DNA of 64,000 nt from DATBGO01 sp963785765 (lineage in GTDB: Bacteria > Actinomycetota > Actinomycetes > Streptosporangiales > Streptosporangiaceae): the NCBI GenBank assembly GCA_963785765.1, contig CAWAWM010000004.1, positions 744,001 to 808,000 on the forward strand, in the 5' to 3' direction. Under the pieces are notes generated by a model, which made no database searches, had not been told where the DNA came from, and saw only the letters and a program-made list of their open reading frames with translations. Of this stretch, positions 24,942 through 33,507 are shown piece by piece (position 1 is the stretch's first letter; each line of letters starts with the position of its first letter). Both the position numbers and the translations under genes were made by a program.

Positions 24942-25403
24942 TCAGCCGGTGACCGTGACGTCGGCGAGCACGGCCGCGGCGAGCGGGCCCGCCGCCGCGG
25001 CCACCGCTGGCGACAAGCCGGGGCCGGTGCCGAGATCGGCCGCCTCCACGGCGTGCACGATCAGCCGGTCCGGCAGCCGGCCCAGCGCCTGCGCCAGCCC
25101 GACGGCGTCGCCGAGGGACAGGCCATGCGAGCTCACCTGGTGCGGCGCTGGCACCCCGGCCCCGTCCAGCACCAGCCGGTGCAGCCGGCCAGGGACGGCC
25201 GGGTCGGCCCGCACCGCGTCCACCACCACGGCGAGCTTCGCGCCGGACCACGCCTCGATCAGCCGGGCTGGCTCCCCGTCGCTGACCAGCAGTTCCACCG
25301 TAGCCGGGACCTGGTCGCGAAGCCTGGCCACCACCTCGGGCCCGATCCCGTCATCGCGCCTGAACTCGTTGCCAACCCCGATGATCACCATCCGCCCGGT
25401 CAC
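24942..25403 (-). CDS. Hydrogenase maturation protease (HycI/HyaD family)
   Basis: Endopeptidase that trims the C-terminus of the hydrogenase large subunit after nickel insertion; 153 residues. The N-terminal IIGVGNEFRRDDGIGPEVV segment carries the Ni-sensing Glu and the conserved RxDDGxG motif, and SSHGLSLGDAVGLAQALG is the second conserved region. I placed the start at the GTG at 25403 because it overlaps the large-subunit stop (GTGA); MVIIGVGN four codons later is the alternative. Its direct coupling to the large subunit fits its job. Confidence 0.9.
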   Translation of the reverse strand: MTGRMVIIGVGNEFRRDDGIGPEVVARLRDQVPATVELLVSDGEPARLIEAWSGAKLAVVVDAVRADPAVPGRLHRLVLDGAGVPAPHQVSSHGLSLGDAVGLAQALGRLPDRLIVHAVEAADLGTGPGLSPAVAAAAGPLAAAVLADVTVTG

Positions 25404-26701
25404 GCCCGGTCCACCGCCAGGTGCAGGAAGTGGGTTGCGCAGGAGATGCACGGATCGTAGTTACGGATGGCCTGCTCGCACTGCGCAGTCAGCGCCTCGT
25501 CGTCAAGCTCGATCCGGGCCTGCACGAAACCACGCAGGTCATCCTGGATCGCCGCCTGATTCTGCGAGGTGGGCGGCACAATGCGGGCGGCGCGCACGAT
25601 ACCGTCCGCATCGAGGTCATACCGGTGGTACAAAATGCCCCGGGGCGCCTCGGACACCCCGTACCCGCGGCCGGCCCGCGCGGCCAGCGGCACGAACGGC
25701 TGGTCAGGCGGCTGGTACGCGTCCATGATGGCCAGCGCTTCCTCGATCGCGCAGACCACCTCGACGGCCCTGACCACGATGCTGCGGAACGGGTTGCGGC
25801 ACTGGCTGCCCAGCCCGGCGCCCCGGGCGGCCTCGGTGGCCAGCGGCGTCAGCCACTGCGAGTTGAGCGTGTACCTGGCCAGCGGCCCGGTCAGGTACGG
25901 GCCGTCGTGGCCGGCCAGCCGGGCGTGCAGCGCCGTGGAGTGCGGCACCTGCTCCTCGATCACGTGCTGCTCGAAGTCGGCCGCGCCGAAGGCCAGCCCG
26001 CCGGTGCTCACCAGCGCGCCCCGCTCGATCGGGTAACTGCCTGGCTGCTGCAGGGAGAGCAGCTCATGGTCGCAGGTGAAGTCGGGGAAATCGAACTCCG
26101 ACACCCACTGCACGGTGTCCAGCGCGCCCTCCAGCGCGTCGCGCAGCAGCGCAGCCAGCGGGGCCAGCTCGCTCGCCGCAGGCACCCGGTAGAAGCCGCC
26201 GACCCGGACGTTGACCGGATGGACGGACCGCCCGCCCAGCTGCTCCATGATCGCGTTTCCGGCCCGCCGCAGAGCCAGCCCGCGCTCGACGATTTCCCGG
26301 TGGTCGCGGGCCATCTCGACTACTCCCGGATAGCCGAGGAAGTCGGGGGCGTGCAGCATATAGATGTGCAGCGCGTGGCTGCCGATCCATTCCCCGCAGT
26401 ACAACAGCCTGCGCAGGTCGGCCAGCGCCCCGTCGAGACGAACTCCGCAGGCATCCTCAATAGCCTGGCAGGCGCTGGTCTGGTAGGCGACGGGGCATAT
26501 CCCGCATATTCGGGCGGTGATGTCGGGTGGTTCGGTGTAGGACCGGCCCGCCAGGAATGCCTCGAAAAATCGCGGCGGCTCGTAAATGTCCAGCCGCACC
26601 TCCTCGACCAGGCCGTCGCTGACCCGGACGTACATCGAGCCTTCGCCTTCGACCCTGGCCAGCCCCTTGGCCTGCAGGGTGCGGTCACCCCGGTGCGTCA
26701 T
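25400..26701 (-). CDS. [NiFe] hydrogenase large (catalytic) subunit, group 3b-like
   Basis: Binds the Ni-Fe(CN)2CO centre that splits or makes H2; 433 residues, cytoplasmic. The L1 motif RICGICPVAYQ (about residue 64) and the L2 motif DPCISCATHF near the C-terminus supply the four Ni-binding cysteines. The nine residues after the L2 His (FLHLAVDRA) are the tail expected to be cut by the protease encoded next. The L1 motif with Tyr rather than His after CPVA is typical of NAD(P)-linked group 3b enzymes. Start at MTHRGDRTLQ; no strong ribosome binding site was seen. A DosR-like box lies 100 bp upstream. Confidence 0.92.
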   Translation of the reverse strand: MTHRGDRTLQAKGLARVEGEGSMYVRVSDGLVEEVRLDIYEPPRFFEAFLAGRSYTEPPDITARICGICPVAYQTSACQAIEDACGVRLDGALADLRRLLYCGEWIGSHALHIYMLHAPDFLGYPGVVEMARDHREIVERGLALRRAGNAIMEQLGGRSVHPVNVRVGGFYRVPAASELAPLAALLRDALEGALDTVQWVSEFDFPDFTCDHELLSLQQPGSYPIERGALVSTGGLAFGAADFEQHVIEEQVPHSTALHARLAGHDGPYLTGPLARYTLNSQWLTPLATEAARGAGLGSQCRNPFRSIVVRAVEVVCAIEEALAIMDAYQPPDQPFVPLAARAGRGYGVSEAPRGILYHRYDLDADGIVRAARIVPPTSQNQAAIQDDLRGFVQARIELDDEALTAQCEQAIRNYDPCISCATHFLHLAVDRA

Positions 26702-26800
26702 CGCCGGGCCGCCCGCGCGGCGCACCCGCCGCGTTGCCGTCGTACATCCATGTGATCGACCTCCCGCATCAGGCTGCAGGCAGCAAGCATGCCACGGCGG

Positions 26801-26814
26801 GGGACCAACGGCTC
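26801..26814. promoter_or_regulatory. DosR-like box between hydrogenase large subunit and usp
   Basis: GGGACCAACGGCTC, about 100 bp from each of two divergent starts (26701 and 26922). Confidence 0.6.
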
Positions 26815-26921
26815 TTCCCCGGCTACCCCAATGCCTCTGGTTTCCCTCCCTCCCCACCGCGATACTGTTCGTGGACATTCCCGGGCCGCCAGCAGTGGCC
26901 CTAATAGAAGGAGTGAGGGCG

Positions 26922-27359
26922 ATGCCTGGAATTACAGTCGGCGTGGATGGTTCCCACCACGCCCAGCCGGCACTTGATTGGGCAGTGAAAGAAGCGGGCA
27001 TCCGGCATGCGCCGCTGACCGTGCTCACCGTTCATCAGGTCGCTGCCAATCATTGGACGGGCAACCCGGTGGTCCTTCCGGAGGACGAAGCCGCCCGGGA
27101 GACCGCACAGCAGGCGGCGGAAGCGGCGGCGGCCAAGGCGACCGAGGGACTCGGCGAGGCACAGCCCGCCTCGGTGACGGTGCGCGCGGTCAGCGGCATC
27201 GCGGCCCAGGAACTCATCAACGCATCGCGGGACGCCGATCTGGTGGTGGTCGGCTCGCGGGGCGGCGGCGGGTTCGGCGAGCTCGTGCTCGGGTCGGTCA
27301 GCACCCAGGTTGTGCATCACGCGAAGTGCCCGGTGGTCATCGTCCCCTCGCACCCGTGA
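26922..27359 (+). CDS. Universal stress protein (UspA family)
   Basis: A 145-residue single Usp domain (ITVGVDGSHHAQPALDWAVK) with the complete ATP-binding loop GSRGGGGFGELVLGSVS. GAAGGAG precedes the ATG. It is divergent from the hydrogenase large-subunit gene across a 220-bp region with a DosR-like box, so both are probably induced together. It ends before a strong terminator hairpin. Confidence 0.93.
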   Translation: MPGITVGVDGSHHAQPALDWAVKEAGIRHAPLTVLTVHQVAANHWTGNPVVLPEDEAARETAQQAAEAAAAKATEGLGEAQPASVTVRAVSGIAAQELINASRDADLVVVGSRGGGGFGELVLGSVSTQVVHHAKCPVVIVPSHP

Positions 27360-27420
27360 CCGCATCGCATAACCCGCATAATCCGCATTATGCCGACCGC
27401 GTACCGCGATAACGGCAGCA

Positions 27421-27458
27421 CGGGCCCCCGGGCCGGCCGACCGCCGGCCCGGGGCCCG
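27421..27458. terminator. Strong hairpin between convergent usp and prpE
   Basis: CGGGCCCCCGGGCCGGC (27421-27437) pairs with GCCGGCCCGGGGCCCG (27443-27458): a 16-bp stem with one bulged C and a 5-nt loop. Confidence 0.8.
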
Positions 27459-27472
27459 GTGCCGTCCGGGTC

Positions 27473-27536
27473 TGGCGGGCTGGCCGTCTGGCGGGCTGGC
27501 CGTCTGGCGGGCTGGCCGTCTGGCGGGCTGGCGGTC
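27473..27536. repeat. Four tandem copies of a 16-bp unit
   Basis: TGGCGGGCTGGCCGTC starts at 27473, 27489 and 27505, with a one-mismatch fourth copy at 27521 that reaches the prpE stop codon. Confidence 0.9.
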
Positions 27537-29418
27537 AGCTGCCAGGCTGCAGCACGGTACGGAGCGCCTCGAGCACGGCCGGATCCTCGATGGTGGACGG
27601 CGCCGGCTCGGGGCGGCCGTCCGCGATGCTCCGCATGGTCTTCCTGAGGATCTTCCCTGACCTGGTCTTCGGCAGCGCGGCGACCACATCCACGTCCCGG
27701 AACGCGGCCACCGGGCCGATCTGCTCCCTGACCATGGCGATCAGTTCCGAGCGCAGCGCGTCAGGCTCGATGCTGGCGCCGGCCTTGAGCACCACCAGGC
27801 CCCGGGGCAGCTGGCCCTTGAGCGCGTCGTGCACGCCGATGACCGCGCATTCCGCCACGTCTGGATGGCTGGCCAGCACCTCCTCCAGTTCGCCGGTGGA
27901 CAGCCGGTGCCCGGCCACGTTGATCACGTCGTCGGTACGCCCCAGCACGTACAGGTAACCGTCATCGTCGGCATAACCGCCATCGCTGGTCCGGAAGTAG
28001 CCGGGATAGGCCGACAGGTAGGAGTCGATGAACCGCTGGTCATCGCCCCACAGCGTGACCAGGCAGCCGGGCGGCAGCGGCAGCCGCATGACGATCTCGC
28101 CCTGGGTCCCGCGCGGCACCTCATGCCCGAGCGCATCGACGATGCGGACGTCGAAGCCGGGCACCGGCACCGTCGGTGAGCCGGCCTTGGTCGGCATCGG
28201 CTCCAGGCCCATCGGGTCCGCGGCGATCGCCCAGCCGGTCTCGGTCTGCCACCAGTGGTCGATCACCGGGATGCCGAGCAGGTCGGTCGCCCACCGGTAG
28301 GTCTCCGGGTCCAGCCGCTCCCCGGCCAGGAACAGGTAGCGCAGGCCGGATAGGTCATACGCGCCGGCCAGCTTGCCGTCAGGATCCTCCTTCTTGATGG
28401 CCCGGATCGCGGTCGGCGCGGTGAACAGCGCCTTCACCCGGTGGTCGGCGATGACCCGCCAGAAGGCGCCCGCGTCGGGCGTGCCGACCGGCTTGCCCTC
28501 GTACAGCACGGTGGTGCAGCCCGCCAGCAGCGGGCCATAGACGATGTAGGAGTGCCCGACCACCCAGCCGATGTCGGAGGCCGCCCAGTACACGTCGTCC
28601 GGGCCGATGTCGTAGATGTTGGCCATGCTCCAGCGCAGCGCCACCGCGTGCCCGCCATTGTCCCGCACGACGCCCTTCGGGCGCCCGGTCGTGCCCGAGG
28701 TGTACAGGATGTACAGCGGGTCGGTGGCCGCCACCGGCGTGCAGCCGGCCGGCTCGGCACCGGCCATCGCCTCGTCCCAGCTGATGTCGCGGCCGGGGAC
28801 CAGCGCGGCGGCCACCTGCGGGCGCTGCACGATCACGCAGCGCTCCGGCTGGTGTGCCGACGTCTCGATGGCCCGGTCGAGCATCGGCTTGTACTCGATG
28901 ATGCGATTGCCCTCGATCCCGCAAGACGCGGAGATGACCACCTTCGGGGTCGCGTCCTCGATCCTGATGGCCAGTTCGTGCGGCGCGAACCCGCCGAAGA
29001 CCACCGAATGGACCGCACCGATCCTGGCGCAGGCCAGCATCGCCACCACGGCCTCGGGCACCATCGGCAGGTAGATCACGACCCGGTCGCCCTTGGCCAC
29101 GCCGAGCCCGCGCAGCGCCCCGGCCAGCCGCGCGACCTGCTCGAGCAGCTGGCCGTAGCTGATCGTGGCGCACGTCCCCGTCACCGGGCTGTCGTAGCTG
29201 ATCGCGGCCCGCTCGCCCCGCCCGGCCCGCACGTGCCGGTCGACCGCGTTGTAGCAGGTGTTCATGGTGCCTGAGCTGAACCAGCGGTAGAACGGCGGCG
29301 TCGAGGTGTCGAGGACCTCGCCGGGCGGCGTAACCCAGTCGATGGCCTGGGCCGCCTCGCCCCAGAAGGCGGCCGGGTCCGCCAGGCTCTGCTGAAAAAC
29401 CTCTGTATAACGGGACAT
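27535..29418 (-). CDS. prpE: Propionyl-CoA (acyl-CoA) synthetase, AMP-forming
   Basis: Activates propionate or acetate to the CoA thioester via an acyl-AMP; 627 residues, a normal length. Motifs: the phosphate-binding YTSGTTGRPKGVV, WWQTETGWAI, YRTSD-like YFRTSDGGY and the C-terminal PKTRSGKILRKTMR, whose lysine is the one acetylated by Pat-type enzymes. Overall sequence resembles PrpE more than Acs. Start at MSRYTEVFQQ with GGAGG upstream. It is divergent from GAPDH, with tandem DosR-like boxes between them. It is a likely target of the acetyltransferase at 5.3 kb and the deacetylase at 13.3 kb. Confidence 0.9.
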   Translation of the reverse strand: MSRYTEVFQQSLADPAAFWGEAAQAIDWVTPPGEVLDTSTPPFYRWFSSGTMNTCYNAVDRHVRAGRGERAAISYDSPVTGTCATISYGQLLEQVARLAGALRGLGVAKGDRVVIYLPMVPEAVVAMLACARIGAVHSVVFGGFAPHELAIRIEDATPKVVISASCGIEGNRIIEYKPMLDRAIETSAHQPERCVIVQRPQVAAALVPGRDISWDEAMAGAEPAGCTPVAATDPLYILYTSGTTGRPKGVVRDNGGHAVALRWSMANIYDIGPDDVYWAASDIGWVVGHSYIVYGPLLAGCTTVLYEGKPVGTPDAGAFWRVIADHRVKALFTAPTAIRAIKKEDPDGKLAGAYDLSGLRYLFLAGERLDPETYRWATDLLGIPVIDHWWQTETGWAIAADPMGLEPMPTKAGSPTVPVPGFDVRIVDALGHEVPRGTQGEIVMRLPLPPGCLVTLWGDDQRFIDSYLSAYPGYFRTSDGGYADDDGYLYVLGRTDDVINVAGHRLSTGELEEVLASHPDVAECAVIGVHDALKGQLPRGLVVLKAGASIEPDALRSELIAMVREQIGPVAAFRDVDVVAALPKTRSGKILRKTMRSIADGRPEPAPSTIEDPAVLEALRTVLQPGS

Positions 29419-29483
29419 ACCACTAAGCCTCCGTGCCTCGCGGGCTCCGCCCCCCACTGATCGTGCCAGCCGGGCCGGCGACA

Positions 29484-29519
29484 GGGCCGAAGGACCCGCC
29501 AGCTGGTGTCCAATGCCCG
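29484..29519. promoter_or_regulatory. Tandem DosR-like boxes between prpE and GAPDH
   Basis: GGGCCGAAGGACCC (29484-29497) and GTGTCCAATGCCCG (29506-29519), starts 22 bp apart. They lie 66 bp before the prpE start and about 125 bp before the GAPDH start. Confidence 0.6.
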
Positions 29520-29645
29520 TGGCTGGCCGGCCGGGCCGCTGGCGATCATGGTGACATGGCGGCGTTACCGCCCAGGACCGTCCGGGCGCCACCCGGCAGC
29601 TCAGCAACTCCGGGTCTAAGCCCGGCCGCCGAGGAGGAAGATCAG

Positions 29646-30650
29646 ATGACCACCCGAGTTGGGATCAATGGTTTCGGCCGGATCGGCCGCACGTTCGTGC
29701 GCCGGGCCGTGGAGCGCGGCGACATCGAGGTCGTCGCCGTTAACGACATCACCGATGCGGGCGCGCTCGCGCACCTGCTCGACTTCGACTCGACCTACGG
29801 CCGCATGAGCGCCACCGTCGAGTACGCAGGCGATTCGATCATCGTCAACGGGAAGCCGATCGCGGTGTCGTCGTGCCAGGACCCGGCCGGGATCGACTGG
29901 GGCCAGCTTGGCGCCGACATCGTGATCGAGTCCACCGGGCGGTTCCGGACCCGGGACGACGCGGCGATCCACCTGAAGGGCGGCGCCCGCAAGGTACTGA
30001 TCTCAGCGCCGGGAAAGAACGTGGACCTGACCGTGGTGGTCGGCGTGAACGATGGCGACTACGATCCGCGCAAGCATGACATCATCTCGAACGCGTCCTG
30101 CACCACCAACTGCGTGGCCCCCATGGCCAAGGTGCTGAACGATAACTTCGGGCTGGTCCGGGGGCTGATGACGACCGTGCACGCGTACACGGGTGACCAG
30201 CAGCTGCTGGACGCTCCGCACAAGGACCTGCGCCGGGCGCGTAGCGCCGCGATCAGCATCGTGCCGAGCACCACCGGGGCGGCCCGCACCACGGGCGAGG
30301 TCATCACCGAGCTGGCGGGCCGGCTGGACGGGGTGGCACTGCGGGTGCCGGTGCCCGACGGGTCACTGACCGACCTGACTGCGGTGCTGGGCCGGGACGT
30401 CACCGTCGACGAGGTCAACAGCGCCTTCGAGCAGGCCGGCGCGGCGGGCCCGCTGGCCGGCGTGCTGCGCTACAGCACCGACCCGCTGGTCTCCCGCGAC
30501 ATCATCGGCGACCCGGCGTCGTGCATCTTCGACTCGGGCCTGACCCAGACGTCCGCCAGCCTGGCCAAGATCTTCGGCTGGTACGACAACGAATGGGGGT
30601 ACACCTGCCGCCTCGCGGACCTCACCGCGATCGTCGGCGCGCAGCTATAG
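29646..30650 (+). CDS. gap: Glyceraldehyde-3-phosphate dehydrogenase, type I
   Basis: Oxidises glyceraldehyde 3-phosphate with NAD(P) and phosphate in glycolysis; 334 residues. NAD-binding RVGINGFGRIGRTFVRRA at the N-terminus, catalytic cysteine in SNASCTTNCVAP, and the C-terminal WYDNEWGYTCRLADL are all intact. GAGGAGGAAG precedes the ATG. It heads a probable operon with the nitroreductase-like and Rv2004c-like genes downstream. An intercistronic hairpin at 30654 may lower expression of the later genes. It is likely a hypoxia-specific copy, since housekeeping gap is normally linked to pgk and tpi. Confidence 0.93.
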   Translation: MTTRVGINGFGRIGRTFVRRAVERGDIEVVAVNDITDAGALAHLLDFDSTYGRMSATVEYAGDSIIVNGKPIAVSSCQDPAGIDWGQLGADIVIESTGRFRTRDDAAIHLKGGARKVLISAPGKNVDLTVVVGVNDGDYDPRKHDIISNASCTTNCVAPMAKVLNDNFGLVRGLMTTVHAYTGDQQLLDAPHKDLRRARSAAISIVPSTTGAARTTGEVITELAGRLDGVALRVPVPDGSLTDLTAVLGRDVTVDEVNSAFEQAGAAGPLAGVLRYSTDPLVSRDIIGDPASCIFDSGLTQTSASLAKIFGWYDNEWGYTCRLADLTAIVGAQL

Positions 30651-30653
30651 GCC

Positions 30654-30677
30654 GCTGGCCCGCCCGCTCGGGCCAGC
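30654..30677 (+). terminator. Intercistronic hairpin after GAPDH
   Basis: Perfect 9-bp stem GCTGGCCCG / CGGGCCAGC with a 6-nt loop, between the GAPDH stop and the next ribosome binding site. It may be an attenuator or an mRNA-stability hairpin. Confidence 0.6.
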
Positions 30678-30696
30678 AACATCAGGAGGTGCACAC

Positions 30697-31701
30697 GTGT
30701 ACCGGCCCCTCGCAGACGACGGGATCCTGCGCCGGATCATCGGCGCCGCCGGCGCCGCACCGTCGATCCACAACACCCAGCCCTGGCGGATCAAGGTCGT
30801 CAGCGATGACGTCATCGAGCTGCACGGCGATCCGGACCGGATGCTGTGGGTCGCTGACCCGCATGGCCGCGCCCTGCACCTGAGCTGTGGCGCCGCGCTG
30901 TTCAACATGAGGCTGGCGATCCGGATGTGCGGCAGTAAACCGCTCATCTGGCCGCTGCCAAGCCCGCGCGCCGAGCCGACCCTGCTGGCGTCGGTGCAAC
31001 TGGCGCAGGGACGCCAGGCGAGCCTGGCCGAGCACGAGATGTTCGACGCGATCGGCCTGCGCCACACCAGCAGGGAGCCGTTCTCCGAGCGGCTCGTCGG
31101 TGACCCGGTGCTGGTGGAACTGGAACAGGAAGCCGGGTTCGAGTACGCCGTCCTGAGGATGCTCAGCGCCAGGGACACCAGCATCGTCCTGGAGATAGCG
31201 GACGCGGCCAGCCAGGAACTGGCCGACGACTTCGATCACCGGGTCGAGCTCGCGAAATGGCTGGGCGGCAGCCCGACCGACGGAATTCCGGCGGCCGCGC
31301 TGGGCGCCCAGCCCGAGCACGGTCCGCCGCCGGTCCGCGATCTGTCCTATGCCGCGCCAGGCATGCCGCGCCCGACGGCCGGGTTCGAGCGGAGGCCGCA
31401 GCTTGCGGTGCTGTCCACGGCCCGCGACGAGCCTGCCGACTGGCTGCGGGCCGGGCAGGCGCTGCAGCGGGTGCTGCTGGCCGCCACCAGGCACGGGGTC
31501 GCGGCGTCATTCCTGTACCAGCCGATGGAACTGCACGACATGGACGGCGCCCGGCAATGGTGGCCGTGGCCCGAGCATCCGCAGATCATTCTGCGGCTCG
31601 GCTACGGGCCGCCTGCCGCCCAGACGCCGCGGCGCCCGATCGAGGAGATCCTTGAGCGGCCGGGCCCAGACCCAGCCGTCCGCGAGCCTGGGAGGGCCTA
31701 A
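30697..31701 (+). CDS. Acg-like nitroreductase-family protein
   Basis: A 334-residue protein of the Acg family (two tandem nitroreductase half-domains with one FMN site). The N-terminal AAGAAPSIHNTQPWRI motif and the C-terminal HGVAASFLYQPMEL and QIILRLGYG motifs are characteristic. M. tuberculosis Acg (Rv2032), Rv3127 and Rv3131 are DosR-regulon members; Acg is thought to sequester FMN rather than reduce nitro compounds. GTG start with AGGAGG 8 nt upstream. Middle gene of the gap-acg-like-kinase operon. Confidence 0.9.
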   Translation: MYRPLADDGILRRIIGAAGAAPSIHNTQPWRIKVVSDDVIELHGDPDRMLWVADPHGRALHLSCGAALFNMRLAIRMCGSKPLIWPLPSPRAEPTLLASVQLAQGRQASLAEHEMFDAIGLRHTSREPFSERLVGDPVLVELEQEAGFEYAVLRMLSARDTSIVLEIADAASQELADDFDHRVELAKWLGGSPTDGIPAAALGAQPEHGPPPVRDLSYAAPGMPRPTAGFERRPQLAVLSTARDEPADWLRAGQALQRVLLAATRHGVAASFLYQPMELHDMDGARQWWPWPEHPQIILRLGYGPPAAQTPRRPIEEILERPGPDPAVREPGRA

Positions 31702-31706
31702 CGGCA

Positions 31707-33248
31707 GTGCTGCCTTACGCCGACATCCGCCAGACCCACTCGGCGGTGGTGTTCTTCGCGGGTGACCTGGCGTACAAGCTGAAGAAGCCGGTGAACCTCG
31801 GCTTCCTTGATTTCAGCACCCCAGCGGCCAGGGAGGCGGCGTGCCGGCGGGAGACCGAGCTCAACCGGCGGTTCGCTCCCGACGTCTACCTGGGGGTGGC
31901 ACAGGTCACCGGCCCGCCAGGCTGCGGCCGCGAGCATCTGGTCGTGATGCGCAGGATGCCGGATGGCCGGCGGCTGTCGGCGCTGATCCGCGACCGGGTG
32001 CCGGTCGCCGGCCCGCTGCGCCAGGTGGCACGGATCCTCGCCACGCAGCATGCCGCTTCGCCGCACCGCCCGGAGATCGGCGAGCAGGGCAGCGCCAGCG
32101 CGCTGCATGGCCGGTGGACGGCCAGTTATGAGCAGGTCCGCACGCTGGCCGGGCGGGTGCTCCAGGCCCGCGACCTCGATGCCGCGCAGCGGCTGACCGA
32201 CCGGTTCCTGGCCGGGCGGGCGGAGCTGCTGAGCGCGCGGATCTCCGCCGGGCGCATCGTCGACGGCCACGGTGACCTGCTGGCCGACGACATTTTCTGC
32301 CTCCACGACGGGCCGCGGATCCTGGACTGCCTGGAGTTCGACGACCGGCTGCGCTGGCTGGACGGCCTCGATGACGCGGCCTTTCTGGCCATGGACCTGG
32401 AACGGCTCGGCGAGCCCGCGCTGGCCGAGCAGTTCACCCGCTGGTACCTGGAGTTCTCCGGCGATCCGGCGCCTACCGCGCTGCGCCATCACTACGTCGC
32501 CTACCGGGCATTCGTCCGCGCGAAGGTCGCCTGCATCCAGGCCGGCCAGGGCGATCCGCACGCCGCGGCGCAGGCGCGGCAGCTCACCGCGATGACCCTG
32601 CAGCACCTGCGGGCCGGCGCGGTCACGCTGGTGCTGATCGGCGGCTTGCCCGCCACCGGCAAGTCGGTCATCGCCGGGGCGCTGGCCGACCGGCTCGGCT
32701 GGAGCGTTCTGAACAGTGACCGGATTCGCAAGGAACTGGCCGGGGTGTCCCCAGGCCAGCGGTCAGCGGCCGGCTACGGCAGCGGGATCTACGCGCCGGA
32801 GTGGACCGAGCGGACCTACGGCGAGCTGGTCAGCCGGGCCGCCCGGCTGCTGGCCATGGGCGAGTCGGTGGTCCTCGACGCGTCGTGGCTGTCGGCCAGG
32901 CAGCGCGACGCCGCCCTGGCGGTCGCCGCGGCGGCCAGCGCCGATCCGGTGCAGTTGCGCTGCGTGGCCCCCGCGCGGCTGACGGCGGAGCGGATGAGCC
33001 ACCGGGCCGGCGGGATATCCGACGCCGATCCCGAGGTTGCCGCCCGGATGGCGGCGGCGCAGGAACCGTGGCCCGCAGCCATCATCATCGACACCAGCGC
33101 GGACGAGCCGATCACCGCCGCAGCCGCAGCCGGCCGTCCGGCGGACGGCGCGCTAGCCGGCCCGGTCCGCCTGGCCCTGGAAGCGGTCCGCCCGCATGGT
33201 CCCGATAACGTCTGGCGGCCGGTCCGCCCGTACCTGCTCCCCGGCTAA
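31707..33248 (+). CDS. Rv2004c-like phosphotransferase/P-loop kinase fusion
   Basis: A 513-residue two-domain protein. The N-terminal part (about 1-310) resembles aminoglycoside-phosphotransferase-like kinases (VDGHGDLLADDIFCLHDGPR and ILDCLEFDDRLRWLD). The C-terminal part (about 320-480) is an AAA_33-type P-loop kinase with Walker A IGGLPATGKSVIAG and VVLDASWLS. The same fusion is found in the DosR-regulon protein Rv2004c; substrate unknown. GTG start 5 nt after the upstream stop, with GGGAGGG before it. A terminator-like hairpin follows at 33303. Confidence 0.87.
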   Translation: MLPYADIRQTHSAVVFFAGDLAYKLKKPVNLGFLDFSTPAAREAACRRETELNRRFAPDVYLGVAQVTGPPGCGREHLVVMRRMPDGRRLSALIRDRVPVAGPLRQVARILATQHAASPHRPEIGEQGSASALHGRWTASYEQVRTLAGRVLQARDLDAAQRLTDRFLAGRAELLSARISAGRIVDGHGDLLADDIFCLHDGPRILDCLEFDDRLRWLDGLDDAAFLAMDLERLGEPALAEQFTRWYLEFSGDPAPTALRHHYVAYRAFVRAKVACIQAGQGDPHAAAQARQLTAMTLQHLRAGAVTLVLIGGLPATGKSVIAGALADRLGWSVLNSDRIRKELAGVSPGQRSAAGYGSGIYAPEWTERTYGELVSRAARLLAMGESVVLDASWLSARQRDAALAVAAAASADPVQLRCVAPARLTAERMSHRAGGISDADPEVAARMAAAQEPWPAAIIIDTSADEPITAAAAAGRPADGALAGPVRLALEAVRPHGPDNVWRPVRPYLLPG

Positions 33249-33302
33249 GCCGGCCTCCCCGCTGGCGAACTCACGCTGGGCCCGCGTTCCCCGTCAAATG
33301 CC

Positions 33303-33335
33303 AAGGGTCTGCTCCCTGCTGCGCCCCAGACCCTT
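33303..33335 (+). terminator. Terminator-like hairpin after the kinase gene
   Basis: AAGGGTCTG (33303-33311) pairs with CAGACCCTT (33327-33335), 9-bp stem, 15-nt loop. It is followed by the relatively AT-rich stretch 33385-33420, the likely promoter of the STAS gene. Confidence 0.6.
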
Positions 33336-33507
33336 AGCTGATCATGGATTCCCGGCCACCAGACAGCGCCCGGCTGGCATCCTCAGGATCTTTAGCCTAG
33401 CTTAGTGTTGTTTAATGACAGCTCCGGCTCACGTCACGCTGCAACCAGGCGATGTGGACGTGGCTGCGCGTCCTGGACCCTGTTCATCGGCCTCCCAGGA
33501 GTAAGTG

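Noticed and set aside
27421..27536. CRISPR array from the 16-bp tandem units at 27473
   Set aside because: Units are head to tail without spacers and there are no cas genes; this is a minisatellite.
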